A stretch of 29,935 nt of DNA from DAOUBA01 sp034432855 (lineage in GTDB: Bacteria > Chloroflexota > Anaerolineae > B4-G1), in assembly GCA_034432855.1 (NCBI GenBank), contig DAOUBA010000106.1, forward strand, positions 1 to 29,935, written 5' to 3'. Positions within the stretch are counted from its first letter, which is position 1; each line of letters begins with the position of its first letter. Below the pieces are notes generated by a model, which was given only the letters and a program-made list of their open reading frames with translations, was not told where the DNA came from and searched no databases. Shown here piece after piece: positions 6,783 to 14,362 of this stretch. The position numbers were made by a program, and so were the translations under genes.

Positions 6783-7637
6783 TCACTGGGAAACAATGTT
6801 GATCGTGACAGGCAGCACGACGTGATCTTCGCCGGTTGCGGTCACAACCCGCCCGCTGGCCGGATCGTATAGACCGACGGCAATCCGCGCTGTCCCAATA
6901 TAGTCCGCTTCGTAGAACGCCATCGGATGAATGTCCACTATGGTCTCGCCGTTCGCCCAGGTGTCGAGCGGTCGCGTCCCCCCCGCGGGGATGCCATCGT
7001 GTTGCGCGATCAATCGTTGCCCATCTTCTGTCAGTAGATGTGTGAACACAATGTAATTCACCGGGCTGACGCCCTCCAGTTTGCGCCAATACAGGGTGAG
7101 CATCAGAGGCTGTGCTGTGGTCACCTGGACGGCGGGCAGACTGTAACCGACCAACTCGGCAAAGTCGCCAAAGCGGACGTGCACTTCGCCCGAGAGGCCG
7201 GCTTGCGGTGTGTTGGTCGGGGTCGGAGCCTGGGTTGGTGGTGGAGGAAGAGTGGGCACCACTGTGACCGGGCTCGTGGGGGCTAAGAGCGGCGTCGGCA
7301 CCGCCGTGAGATTGGGGGTAGGCGTGATCGCTGGCGTCTCTATGCCCGCGCCCGGCGTCGCGGTCGGAGGCGGATGACCCGCGTTGTAGATAGGCAAGCC
7401 CGGCAGGATGAAGGTGGCGCTGAAGAACACGGCCGCTCCAATGACCACAAACACCAATACCATCACCCACGCCTGGATCGCCCGTGAAGTAGCCGTCTCT
7501 CGTTCGAGTGTGAATAGGGCCAAGCCACGCTCTCGTTGAGCCGAGAGCGCCCGATAGAGATAGAACAGGACGCCGAGCACACACACCACGTAGAAAACCC
7601 AGGCATACTCTACCAGCCGTTGTAGAAGAATCGTCAT
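6783..7637 (-). CDS. membrane-anchored protein with Pro/Thr linker and beta-sandwich domain
   Basis: This 284-aa protein has two hydrophobic helices (about 8-30 and 52-78) and a low-complexity Pro/Thr linker (about 88-148, repeated PTP.PT units). An extracellular domain follows, with PLMLTLYWRKLEGVSPVNY, FTHLLTEDGQRLIAQHDG and RIAVGLYDPASGRVV. That last pattern recurs in Chloroflexi as a C-terminal beta domain of membrane glycosyltransferases and lipoproteins, as I recall; its function is not established. The start codon overlaps the stop of the PNP gene (ATGA), so the two are translationally coupled. No enzymatic residues can be named. Confidence 0.75.
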   Translation of the reverse strand: MTILLQRLVEYAWVFYVVCVLGVLFYLYRALSAQRERGLALFTLERETATSRAIQAWVMVLVFVVIGAAVFFSATFILPGLPIYNAGHPPPTATPGAGIETPAITPTPNLTAVPTPLLAPTSPVTVVPTLPPPPTQAPTPTNTPQAGLSGEVHVRFGDFAELVGYSLPAVQVTTAQPLMLTLYWRKLEGVSPVNYIVFTHLLTEDGQRLIAQHDGIPAGGTRPLDTWANGETIVDIHPMAFYEADYIGTARIAVGLYDPASGRVVTATGEDHVVLPVTINIVSQ

Positions 7638-8479
7638 AGTGCTCTCAATACCCCTCGCACAATCGCCTCCAGCCGTGGCCGCAACGCCTGTCCTGTCTCC
7701 AACACTTCTGTGTGGGTTGTCACTGTCGGCACCGCGCCTGCCAAGGGCGCCACATTACTGATGCCGGAAAGGCCCAGCACGCGTGTGCCGCCATGCCGTG
7801 CGACGGTGACCTCGGGCACGGTGGACATGCCCACTGCATCGGCCCCGATCAGGCGCAGGAAACGCAGGTCCGCTGGGGTCTCATAACTTGGGCCGGCCAG
7901 ACAGATGTACACCCCCTCGTGCAGCGGCACGCCTGCCTGGGCTGCGGCCTGCATGGCAGACGCGCGCAGATCGGGGTCATACGCCTCCGACATGTCGGGG
8001 AAGCGCGGCCCGAATTCTTCGAGGTTTGGGCCGCGCAGCGGGCTAAGGCCACACATCCCGATCAGGTTGATATGATCCTTTATGAGCATCACGTCTCCTG
8101 CCCGGAACGCCGGATTGAGGCCTCCGGCTGCATTGGTGACGATCAGGACCTCGATTCCCAGGACCTGCAGTACACGCACGGGGAACGTGACCTGGGCCAT
8201 CGAATAGCCCTCGTAGTAGTGGGCGCGTCCCTGCATCACGGCCACTGGCTGCCCTTCGAGCCGCCCGAGGATCAGCCGGCCCGCGTGGCCCTCGACACTC
8301 GTAACAGGAAAATGCGGGATCTCGCCGTAGGGGATCGCGACACCCTCCTCGACTGCTTCGGCCAGCGGGTTGAGGCCGGAGCCCAGGATCAGGCCTACCC
8401 TGGGCCGAAGGGCGGCGTGCATCCGTATCGCTACAGCAGCGGCCTCGTGATCGGCCCGCGAGAAGAACTCGGATACCAT
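7634..8479 (-). CDS. punA: purine nucleoside phosphorylase, trimeric (PNP family 2)
   Basis: This 281-aa enzyme splits inosine or guanosine with phosphate into base and ribose-1-phosphate for purine salvage. It shows the phosphate-binding LILGSGL (about 31-37), HFPVTSVEGHAG, the arginine loop MQGRAHYYEG, TNAAGGLNP, the purine-contact segment AGPSYETPAD (Glu), GMSTVPEV, and the late Asn in SGISNVA. That Asn is typical of 6-oxopurine-specific enzymes. Length and motif order fit the human/Bacillus PunA type. The ATG follows AGAAGGAGAAG. It sits 17 bp after the PH/SHOCT gene and overlaps the next gene by 4 bp, so it is inside an operon. Confidence 0.95.
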   Translation of the reverse strand: MVSEFFSRADHEAAAVAIRMHAALRPRVGLILGSGLNPLAEAVEEGVAIPYGEIPHFPVTSVEGHAGRLILGRLEGQPVAVMQGRAHYYEGYSMAQVTFPVRVLQVLGIEVLIVTNAAGGLNPAFRAGDVMLIKDHINLIGMCGLSPLRGPNLEEFGPRFPDMSEAYDPDLRASAMQAAAQAGVPLHEGVYICLAGPSYETPADLRFLRLIGADAVGMSTVPEVTVARHGGTRVLGLSGISNVAPLAGAVPTVTTHTEVLETGQALRPRLEAIVRGVLRAL

Positions 8480-8496
8480 CTTCTCCTTCTACGGCT

Positions 8497-9141
8497 CTAG
8501 ATGCGCTCCAGCAATTGCTTCCTCTTCTCCTCGAACTCTGCGTCGCTGAGCAGGCCCCTCTCGCGCAACTCGCCCAGTTCGGCGATCAGCGCGGGGATCT
8601 CGCTGGCTCCCGGCGCTTTCTTGCCGGACGCTCGTTCTGCCTGCTCTGCCTGTGTCCCGATCCCGCCAGTTGCCCCTCTCTGATCGAGCAGAATCTTCTT
8701 GAACCCGATCGGGTCGGCAATGCGGCGAAAAACATCAACACCGCTCTCGGAGCCGCTGATGATCTCGAGGTCGCCGAACTTGAGCAGGCGTCCCCAGGCC
8801 GATTGCTCCATCACGATGTCGTTGACTTTCTCCAGCGCAGTATCGGAGACGCGCTTGTTGAACGTGCCGTTGACCTGGATGATGCGCCGGCTGGTGATGA
8901 TATACTGTCTGCTCCACCACACCCACAGGCGTATCAGGAGATGCCCGATTGGCACGATCAACAACAAGAGACCAAACAACGTAAGGGGCGGAGAGAGCAA
9001 GAACCCGCCTATCGAGAGCCCGATGATCACGACACTAATCGCGACGTCAACCAGAATCGTAGGGAGCAGCGTGATCCAGTGCGTGCGAGCGATCCGCGCA
9101 ACATGCTCATTTTGCGCCAGCATTTTCTTGACGTAACTCAT
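8497..9141 (-). CDS. membrane protein with bacterial PH domain and C-terminal SHOCT motif
   Basis: This 214-aa protein has two adjacent transmembrane helices (about 25-70), then a bPH2 (YdbS/YdbT-like) domain: YIITSRRIIQVNGTFNK, LEKVNDIVMEQSAWGRLLKFGDLEI and FRRIADP. A low-complexity hinge follows. It ends in a SHOCT helix pair (IAELGELRERGLLSDAEFEEKRKQLL), a short C-terminal module often linked to oligomerisation. The start at 9141 has AGGAGG 6 nt upstream; an in-frame longer version would add 85 residues that look non-coding and overlap the recombinase gene. The family is common and its role is unclear. It lies 29 bp downstream of the Xer recombinase gene. Confidence 0.88.
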   Translation of the reverse strand: MSYVKKMLAQNEHVARIARTHWITLLPTILVDVAISVVIIGLSIGGFLLSPPLTLFGLLLLIVPIGHLLIRLWVWWSRQYIITSRRIIQVNGTFNKRVSDTALEKVNDIVMEQSAWGRLLKFGDLEIISGSESGVDVFRRIADPIGFKKILLDQRGATGGIGTQAEQAERASGKKAPGASEIPALIAELGELRERGLLSDAEFEEKRKQLLERI

Positions 9142-9170
9142 CGTGTCCTCCTCTTCAGGAAACTGGAGGG

Positions 9171-10064
9171 TTATGCCCGCGGATGAGTCTGATCGTAGGT
9201 TTCGCGTTTGCGCCGCGTGGAGACTTTGGTGTAGATCTGCGTGGTGGAGATATTGGCGTGACCCAACAACTGCTGGACTTCGCGCAGGCCCGCTCCGCCA
9301 TCGAGCAGGTGGGTGGCAAAAGAGTGACGCAGCGTATGGGGGGTGACCTCGCCCGTGATCCCGGCGGCCTCCGCGTATTCCTTGATCAACAGCCAAAGCC
9401 CCTGCCGCGTGAGAGGGCGCCCCTGGCGATTGACGAACAATGCCTGTTCGTTGCGTCCCTGCAACAGTCTGGTACGGCCTTTCTCAAGATAGTCCCTGAG
9501 CGCCTCCCGGGCGCGTTCGTACAGCGGCAGGATGCGCTCCTTATTGCCTTTGCCCAGGCAGCGTACTGTGCCTGCTTCCAGGTCCACTGCATCCACCTTA
9601 AGTGCAATGACTTCACCAGCCCGGAGGCCGGTGGCGTACATCAGCTCGAGCAAAGCCCGATCGCGCAGTCCTTTTGGCGTCTGAGAGCGCGCCGGCTGCG
9701 CCAGGAGACGTGCCATTTCCTCTAGGCTTAGGGGATGAGGGAGACGTTTGTTCACCGGTGGTGCATCCACCGCAACGGTAGGATTGTCCTGAAGTACACC
9801 ATCGGCGACCAGGAAGTGGAAAAACGATTTGACAGCCGCAACCTTGCGGCCTATTGTCGAAGGGACGTACTCTCTTGTCTTGAGGTACATGAGGTAATCC
9901 AGGATATGCGTCCGGCTGACGGCCGACCAGGATGAAACGTTCCCGCTCGTCAAAAAGTCCAGGAGTTGAGCGAGGTCATTGCGATAAGCCGCAATGGTGT
10001 GTACTGAGTACCTCTTCTCAACCGTCAGAAAGTGAAGGAACTCCTCAACCTGCGCTTGCATCAT
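9171..10064 (-). CDS. tyrosine recombinase, XerC/XerD type
   Basis: This 297-aa protein has the length of XerC/XerD. The N-terminal SAM-like core-binding domain (about 1-95) starts VEEFLHFLTVEKRYSVHTIAAY. The catalytic domain carries the full set: Arg148 (ATGLRAGEV), Lys172 (LGKGNKER), His243/Arg246 (HTLRHSFATHLL), His269 (LLGHANI) and Tyr278 (TQIYTKVS). It would resolve chromosome dimers at dif with a partner, or act alone. No dif-like site or integron/phage context is visible nearby, so a housekeeping Xer role is more likely than an element-specific integrase. XerC and XerD cannot be separated here. It is the first gene of the operon, with a short leader. Confidence 0.93.
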   Translation of the reverse strand: MMQAQVEEFLHFLTVEKRYSVHTIAAYRNDLAQLLDFLTSGNVSSWSAVSRTHILDYLMYLKTREYVPSTIGRKVAAVKSFFHFLVADGVLQDNPTVAVDAPPVNKRLPHPLSLEEMARLLAQPARSQTPKGLRDRALLELMYATGLRAGEVIALKVDAVDLEAGTVRCLGKGNKERILPLYERAREALRDYLEKGRTRLLQGRNEQALFVNRQGRPLTRQGLWLLIKEYAEAAGITGEVTPHTLRHSFATHLLDGGAGLREVQQLLGHANISTTQIYTKVSTRRKRETYDQTHPRA

Positions 10065-10078
10065 CTATCTCCCCAGGT

Positions 10079-10106
10079 ATTATAGCATACTTTGCATAAA
10101 GCCAAA
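10079..10106 (-). promoter_or_regulatory. promoter for the xer operon
   Basis: TATAAT (10084-10079) with a weaker TTTGGC (10106-10101) at 16-bp spacing. The predicted start is about 8 nt before the ATG, so the leader is very short and the GGGGAG sequence sits at its edge. Confidence 0.5.
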
Positions 10107-10128
10107 AACAAAGTCCTATATGAGTGAT

Positions 10129-10201
10129 CCAGGAGAGGACAGGCTGGACAGCCTGTTCTCTCCTGGAACGAACAAGACCCCGCAGTGCGGGGTCTTGTTC
10201 G
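10129..10201 (-). terminator. two tandem strong hairpins after the first Flp pilin gene
   Basis: Hairpin 1 (10201-10169) is a 15-bp perfect stem built on CGAACAAGACCCCGC with a 3-nt loop. Hairpin 2 (10166-10129) is an 18-bp stem with one G-U pair, CCAGGAGAGGACAGGCTG against CAGCCTGTTCTCTCCTGG. Neither has a long T-run, but they lie directly after the pilin gene and before the xer promoter. A terminator or mRNA-stabilising role is likely. Confidence 0.6.
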
Positions 10202-10242
10202 GCAGTGCAGGCCACTTGCGTTGTTACACGGTGATGCTTCGG

Positions 10243-10389
10243 CTAGATGGCGTTGACGATGTTGCTGAAGATATTGCCAATGGCCGGGCCCAGCAGGGCC
10301 AAAATCACGATCACCACAATAGCCACGAGAACTAGAATCAACGCATATTCGACCAGCCCTTGCCCTTCCTCATGCGGTAAAAACAGCAT
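10243..10389 (-). CDS. Flp/Fap-type pilin subunit 1
   Basis: This 48-aa protein begins MLFLPHEEGQGLVEYALILVL and ends GPAIGNIFSNIVNAI. The G-Q-G-L-V-E-Y-A-L-I block is the Flp pilin processing and assembly signature. A prepilin peptidase cuts near the Gly, and the Glu of the mature +5 region is followed by Tyr. A hydrophobic helix of about 24 residues follows. RBS GGGAGG lies 8 nt upstream of the ATG. It has its own promoter and strong terminators and is followed by no tad/rcp assembly genes, so the secretion machinery must lie elsewhere. A near-identical paralogue lies at 16260-16412. Confidence 0.93.
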   Translation of the reverse strand: MLFLPHEEGQGLVEYALILVLVAIVVIVILALLGPAIGNIFSNIVNAI

Positions 10390-10450
10390 CTCTCTCACCT
10401 CCCTTCAAACGGGACTACAAAGATAGCAGCATCTTCCAACTTCCGCCTTC

Positions 10451-10479
10451 ATTATACTGGATTCGCAAGATCATCACAA
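10451..10479 (-). promoter_or_regulatory. sigma-70 promoter for pilin 1
   Basis: TTGTGA (10479-10474), a 17-bp spacer and TATAAT (10456-10451). The transcript begins near 10444, about 55 nt before the pilin ATG. The promoter starts 24 bp after the histidine kinase stop codon. Confidence 0.75.
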
Positions 10480-10503
10480 TAGGAACTTTGTACTAATATC
10501 CTG

Positions 10504-11562
10504 TCAGGGAACAGGCAGCTCAAAACTGACTTTTGTCCCTCGCCCCAGGCCGCTGTCAAAGTGAATCTGCCCTCCCAACATCTCCACCCGCTCACGTATC
10601 GTTGCCAGGCCCAACTGATCTACGGTCTGTGAAGCGAGCGACTCGCTCAGATCAAAACCGCTACCATTATCTTCGACCGACACGCGCACCAAATCGTCAC
10701 CCATGTCTAAGTTGATCTGGATGCTCGTCGCGTGGCCGTATTCATAGGCGTTGTTGAGCAATTCCTGGATGAGCCGGAATACGGTCACTTCCTTGTATGA
10801 TTCCAGCCGCCATTCCTTGCCAGTGACCGTCAGGTGAGTGCTGATTCCGCTGTTCTCGGCGAAACTATCCACGTAGCGCCGGAGCGTAGGCACTACGCCC
10901 AGATCGTCGAGCATCATCGGGCGCAGGTTGAGAATGAACCCCTTGACTTTTTGGAAAGTCGCTGCTACAGCGGTCTTCAGGTTGGTCAGTTCAGTGCGTG
11001 CGCGATCCGGATCAGTATCGAAGAGCCGTTCACAGATTTCGGCCTGGAGGATGAGGTTGGTGAGCGACTGGGCCGGGCCATCATGCATCTGGCGGCTCAG
11101 CCGCTGCCTCTCCCGTTCCTGTGCTTCGATGATGCGGACGACGAGTGGCCGCGCCGGCTCACCTTCGGCTCTTCCTGCTTCGACCTGGGATTCGTACTCT
11201 ACGTGGCCAGCAACATCGAGCGCGTGGTGCAGCAAGTCGAGATAACGCGTCATACTCCGCTGGTTACTCTGCAACTTTTCCAGTTGCCCGCGCATGGTGA
11301 AGAGCCGTTGTTGCGTCTCCATGACAGCCGTATATGCCTCGCGGATGTCCCCACGTGGAATGGTGTCCAGCATCGCCTCGACTTGCCGCAGACGATTCGT
11401 CACTTGCGTGTTACGTTGCGCCAGGCGTTCTACTTCGGAGGTCGTCTGTTGGATCAGCAGATCAATCTCTTTGAGTTCGCGCTGCGTCTGCTCGTACTCT
11501 TTTCTACATTCTTCCAGGAACTGATCGAACGGCGCAACACTGGCCTCGGTCGAATCTGGCAT
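10504..11562 (-). CDS. cytoplasmic sensor histidine kinase, DegS/NarX class
   Basis: This 352-aa protein has no membrane segment. Residues about 12-112 form a long coiled coil, as in DegS, acting as the sensor and dimer region. The HisKA_3 dimerisation helix holds the phospho-acceptor in ERQRLSRQMHDGPAQS (His160). The HATPase domain has the N box LIQELLNNAYEYGHA, the G1 box VEDNGSGFDL and a G2 box ending LGRGTKVSFELP. It phosphorylates the response regulator whose gene lies 15 bp upstream in the same operon. The signal is unknown; the cytoplasmic layout points to an internal cue. The next downstream gene is a Flp pilin, a possible but unproven target. Confidence 0.92.
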   Translation of the reverse strand: MPDSTEASVAPFDQFLEECRKEYEQTQRELKEIDLLIQQTTSEVERLAQRNTQVTNRLRQVEAMLDTIPRGDIREAYTAVMETQQRLFTMRGQLEKLQSNQRSMTRYLDLLHHALDVAGHVEYESQVEAGRAEGEPARPLVVRIIEAQERERQRLSRQMHDGPAQSLTNLILQAEICERLFDTDPDRARTELTNLKTAVAATFQKVKGFILNLRPMMLDDLGVVPTLRRYVDSFAENSGISTHLTVTGKEWRLESYKEVTVFRLIQELLNNAYEYGHATSIQINLDMGDDLVRVSVEDNGSGFDLSESLASQTVDQLGLATIRERVEMLGGQIHFDSGLGRGTKVSFELPVP

Positions 11563-11577
11563 CTTAGGCTCCTTGGT

Positions 11578-12330
11578 TCACTCGGCTTCGCGCGGACCGA
11601 TGACTATAGGTCTCCGCATCTGTCCTTTTTGCCCGTGCAGAGGCACCCAGCCACGCCGAAGGGCATAGATGGCTGCCTGCGTCCGATCCTCCAAGCCGAG
11701 TTTGCTGAGTATGGTTGTCATATGGTTCTTGACCGTCTGATGGCTGATCCCCAGGTGGTAAGCGATCTCCTTATTGCTCAAGCCTTGGATGACCAACTCT
11801 AGGATCTCCATCTCGCGTGCAGAGAGTGGTGAGAGGAACTGGGCCTCTTCGTCAAAGATCGCTCGGCCAAAGCGCCGGAATTCCTCCAGCAGCCAATCGC
11901 CGATGCCTTTTTCGTCCATTACCCTGTCACCGACGACGTATCGCCCCTGGCTCACGTGGCGGATAACGTCCACCAACCGTTCGGGACTGACATCCTTGGC
12001 ATGGAAGGCTGATGCACCAGCACGGATCGCGTGATAGACCTGCTCCTCGTCGTCATAAGCGGTGAGCATGATCACATTGACCTGTGGGCAGCGTTCTTTC
12101 AGCCTGCGTGTAGCCTGCAGGCCGTTGAGAACCGGAAGGTTGATGTCCATCAGCACCACGTCCGGAAGCAGTTCCTGCGTCCGCTCAACCGCTTCCAGGC
12201 CATCGGCCGCCTCGCCGACAATGCACAGATCATCGTGGACATCCAGGACATTCCGCAGCCCTTGCCGGAAGACCGGATGATCGTCCACGATCATGATCGT
12301 AATCTCGGAGCCCTTGCCTTTCGCCTCCAT
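11578..12330 (-). CDS. response regulator, NarL/FixJ (LuxR-type HTH) family, DegU-like
   Basis: This 250-aa protein has a receiver domain at 10-130 with the acidic pair VDDH (Asp16/17), phospho-acceptor Asp62 in VVLMDINLP, Thr in MLTAYDD and Lys in FHAKDVSP. A linker of about 40 residues follows. The C-terminal GerE/LuxR helix-turn-helix contains LSAREMEILELVIQGLSNKE and ISHQTVKNHMTTILSKL. It binds DNA after phosphorylation by the kinase encoded 15 bp downstream. The pairing of DegS-type kinase and DegU-type regulator is classical for lifestyle or surface-structure switching. Regulatory targets cannot be read from this window. Confidence 0.94.
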   Translation of the reverse strand: MEAKGKGSEITIMIVDDHPVFRQGLRNVLDVHDDLCIVGEAADGLEAVERTQELLPDVVLMDINLPVLNGLQATRRLKERCPQVNVIMLTAYDDEEQVYHAIRAGASAFHAKDVSPERLVDVIRHVSQGRYVVGDRVMDEKGIGDWLLEEFRRFGRAIFDEEAQFLSPLSAREMEILELVIQGLSNKEIAYHLGISHQTVKNHMTTILSKLGLEDRTQAAIYALRRGWVPLHGQKGQMRRPIVIGPREAE

Positions 12331-12358
12331 CGTGCACCTGACCTGTCGTGTGTTATGA

Positions 12359-12388
12359 AGTATACCACACTGTAGTCAAGAAGCGCAA
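12359..12388 (-). promoter_or_regulatory. possible promoter for the two-component operon
   Basis: TTGCGC (12388-12383), an 18-bp spacer and TATACT (12364-12359). The predicted start is about 22 nt before the regulator ATG. Confidence 0.4.
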
Positions 12389-12392
12389 CTGG

Positions 12393-13232
12393 CTAAAGCG
12401 CCTCTTCTGGGGTCTCGGGCTGACAGCGTGGGCAGAAGTGTGCGCCGCGCTGGCCCAACGTGATGCGTTCAACCGTTGCGCCGCAGCGCGGGCACGGCTC
12501 ACCCGCACGCCCGTAGATCGCCAGTTGTCCGGTGAATCCTCCCGCCTGCCCGTCTGCTCGCCGATATGCCTCGTCGGCGAGCGTCGCGCCGCCGCTAGCG
12601 ATCGCTGCACGCAACACGGCCTGGATGGCGCCGTGCAACCGCCGTGCCTCGGCGGAGGTGAGCGTGTTGGCCGGACGCAGCGGGTGGATGTGTGCACGCC
12701 ACAGCGCCTCGTCGCTGTAGATGTTTCCCAGCCCGGCCAGGAAGCGTTGATCCAGAAGCAATGGCTTGATGCGCCGACGCTGGCCTGCCAACATCGCTCT
12801 GAACCGCGCTACTGTGAACTCGTCCGCAAGCGGCTCCGGCCCTAACCGGCCCAGTATCTCGGCGGGGTCGCGACCCAACCACAACCGCCCGAACTTGCGC
12901 GGGTCCACGAAACTCAACCGGCGCCCGTCGTCGAGCAGGAACAGGGCACGCAGATGGCGGTTATCCAGACAGTCCCCCGATTCTACAACCAGCCGCCCGG
13001 ACATGCGCAGGTGCAACAGGAGCCAGTCGCCGTCCGCCAGCGCGATCACCACCCACTTGCCGCGTCGTCCCACATCGGTGATGGTCTGGCCGCTGAGCCG
13101 CCGGGCGAAAACGGTTGGCGCCGGTGCCAGGACACTGCGCGCCCAAAAAACTTTGACGTCCACGATGGTATGGCCGACCAGGGCCGCTTGCAGCCCTCGG
13201 GCGATCGTTTCAACTTCGGGCAACTCGGGCAT
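12393..13232 (-). CDS. mutM: formamidopyrimidine-DNA glycosylase (Fpg)
   Basis: This 279-aa protein removes 8-oxoguanine and formamidopyrimidines and nicks the strand by beta/delta elimination. The N-terminus MPELPEVETIARGL supplies the Pro2 nucleophile and Glu3. Lys59 lies in GRRGKWVV. The C-terminal zinc finger has Cys247/Cys250 and Cys267/Cys270 (CPRC...FCPRC) with the conserved GQRGAHF Arg262. The helix-two-turn-helix segment QRFLAGLGNIYSDEALW is intact. A near-consensus promoter sits so close to the ATG that the transcript is probably leaderless. It is divergent from the LCP-family gene. Confidence 0.97.
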   Translation of the reverse strand: MPELPEVETIARGLQAALVGHTIVDVKVFWARSVLAPAPTVFARRLSGQTITDVGRRGKWVVIALADGDWLLLHLRMSGRLVVESGDCLDNRHLRALFLLDDGRRLSFVDPRKFGRLWLGRDPAEILGRLGPEPLADEFTVARFRAMLAGQRRRIKPLLLDQRFLAGLGNIYSDEALWRAHIHPLRPANTLTSAEARRLHGAIQAVLRAAIASGGATLADEAYRRADGQAGGFTGQLAIYGRAGEPCPRCGATVERITLGQRGAHFCPRCQPETPEEAL

Positions 13233-13241
13233 GCTACAGCC

Positions 13242-13270
13242 ATTATACGCGCTGTAGGGCGGGTTGACAA
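13242..13270 (-). promoter_or_regulatory. sigma-70 promoter for mutM
   Basis: TTGTCA (13270-13265), a 17-bp spacer and TATAAT (13247-13242). Only 9 nt separate the -10 box from the ATG, so the mRNA leader would be about 0-4 nt. Confidence 0.75.
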
Positions 13271-13279
13271 CTCACCCGT

Positions 13280-13308
13280 TTGACAGTCGTCCTGCCCGGT
13301 GTTACAAT
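13280..13308 (+). promoter_or_regulatory. sigma-70 promoter for the LCP-family gene
   Basis: Consensus TTGACA (13280-13285), a 17-bp spacer and TACAAT (13303-13308). The predicted start near 13315 leaves a short leader that holds GAGGAGAG before the ATG. The opposing mutM promoter begins 10 bp away. Confidence 0.8.
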
Positions 13309-13327
13309 TCCACCCCGCGAGGAGAGA

Positions 13328-14350
13328 ATGTCCTACGATCCGACAATTCCGGTGCGCCGCCAGTCTCGCCTGGACGACACGCAGCCCGTAAGGCGCGTTT
13401 CTCTGCCGCTTCAGCCCATCGCCTATCCGCCGTACCCCATTCCGCGCACGAAGCAGAGGCGCGCCTTCTGTCTTCCGCCGTTGATCGCGGCACTCGTCGT
13501 ATTTCTCTGCATTCTCGGGGGGCCAATCACCGCTGGCTACGTACTTGCGCCCTGGGCCGCTGCGTTGCCCCGCGCGAATATTCTCGTCCTTGGCCTCGAC
13601 CGCCGTCCAAGCGAAGGCTACGTCGTTCGTTCCGACACGATGATGCTGGTGATGGTCTATCCGCCCGGTCCTCGTGTCGCGCTGCTCTCGATCCCCCGTG
13701 ACCTGTACGTCAACGTGCCCGGTTACGGCGAAAGCCGCATCAACACCGCGCACTTTTGGGGGGAGAACGCAGCCCCGGGCGGCGGGCCGGCGCTGGCGAT
13801 GCAGACGGTGGCGCAGAATTTCGGCGTCCCGGTCCATCACTACGTGCGGGTGGACTTTGCGGCTTTCCGCGCCATCGTGGACGCCGCCGGCGGGATTGAC
13901 GTGGTTGTCGAGCAGCCTATCGTGGACAATGCTTATCCTACCGACGACTATGGCGTCATGCGCATCGAGATCCCCGCCGGGCCGCAACACATGGATGGCG
14001 AGACGGCGCTGCGCTATGCCCGTTCTCGCCACGGCTCGTCCGATTTCGAACGGGCCGAGCGCCAGCAGCAGATCCTCACCACCCTGGCCCGGCGATTGCT
14101 CGATCCCGCAGCATGGCCGCGCCTGCCCCTCGTCTATATAGCAGTGGTGGAGCATGTGGATACCGACCTGGCGTTTTGGAACCTCCTCTTGTTGGCCCCA
14201 ACGCTCTTACGGATGGGGGCCGATGGCATCGAACGTTACGCCATCACCCGCGAGATGACCGAACCATTGACGACCGACTCTGGCGGTGCGGTGCTCGCGC
14301 CGTGCTGGGAAGCGATTCGCCCGCTGATTCAGGAATTGTTCACGCCGTAG
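13328..14350 (+). CDS. LytR-CpsA-Psr (LCP) family protein
   Basis: This 340-aa type II membrane protein has a basic cytoplasmic tail (1-45), one transmembrane helix (about 52-78), then the LCP catalytic domain. Conserved stretches are ANILVLGLDRR, SDTMMLVMV (Asp), the pyrophosphate-binding arginine in LLSIPRDLYV, ESRINTA, a central DAAGGIDVVV and MDGETALRYARSRH. LCP enzymes transfer undecaprenyl-linked glycopolymers onto cell-wall or protein acceptors outside the membrane. The ATG at 13328 has GAGGAGAG directly upstream; a longer in-frame start would lie upstream of the transcription start. The substrate-binding lipoprotein gene follows 12 bp later, so they are probably one operon. Confidence 0.92.
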   Translation: MSYDPTIPVRRQSRLDDTQPVRRVSLPLQPIAYPPYPIPRTKQRRAFCLPPLIAALVVFLCILGGPITAGYVLAPWAAALPRANILVLGLDRRPSEGYVVRSDTMMLVMVYPPGPRVALLSIPRDLYVNVPGYGESRINTAHFWGENAAPGGGPALAMQTVAQNFGVPVHHYVRVDFAAFRAIVDAAGGIDVVVEQPIVDNAYPTDDYGVMRIEIPAGPQHMDGETALRYARSRHGSSDFERAERQQQILTTLARRLLDPAAWPRLPLVYIAVVEHVDTDLAFWNLLLLAPTLLRMGADGIERYAITREMTEPLTTDSGGAVLAPCWEAIRPLIQELFTP

Positions 14351-14362
14351 AAAGGCGTTCAT

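Noticed and set aside
9171..10064. Mobile element integrase at an attachment site
   Set aside because: No tRNA overlap, direct-repeat ends, phage or transposition genes lie around it. The neighbours form a housekeeping-type operon.
10834..11802. 322-aa plus-strand open frame
   Set aside because: It is antisense to the histidine kinase and response regulator and crosses their boundary.
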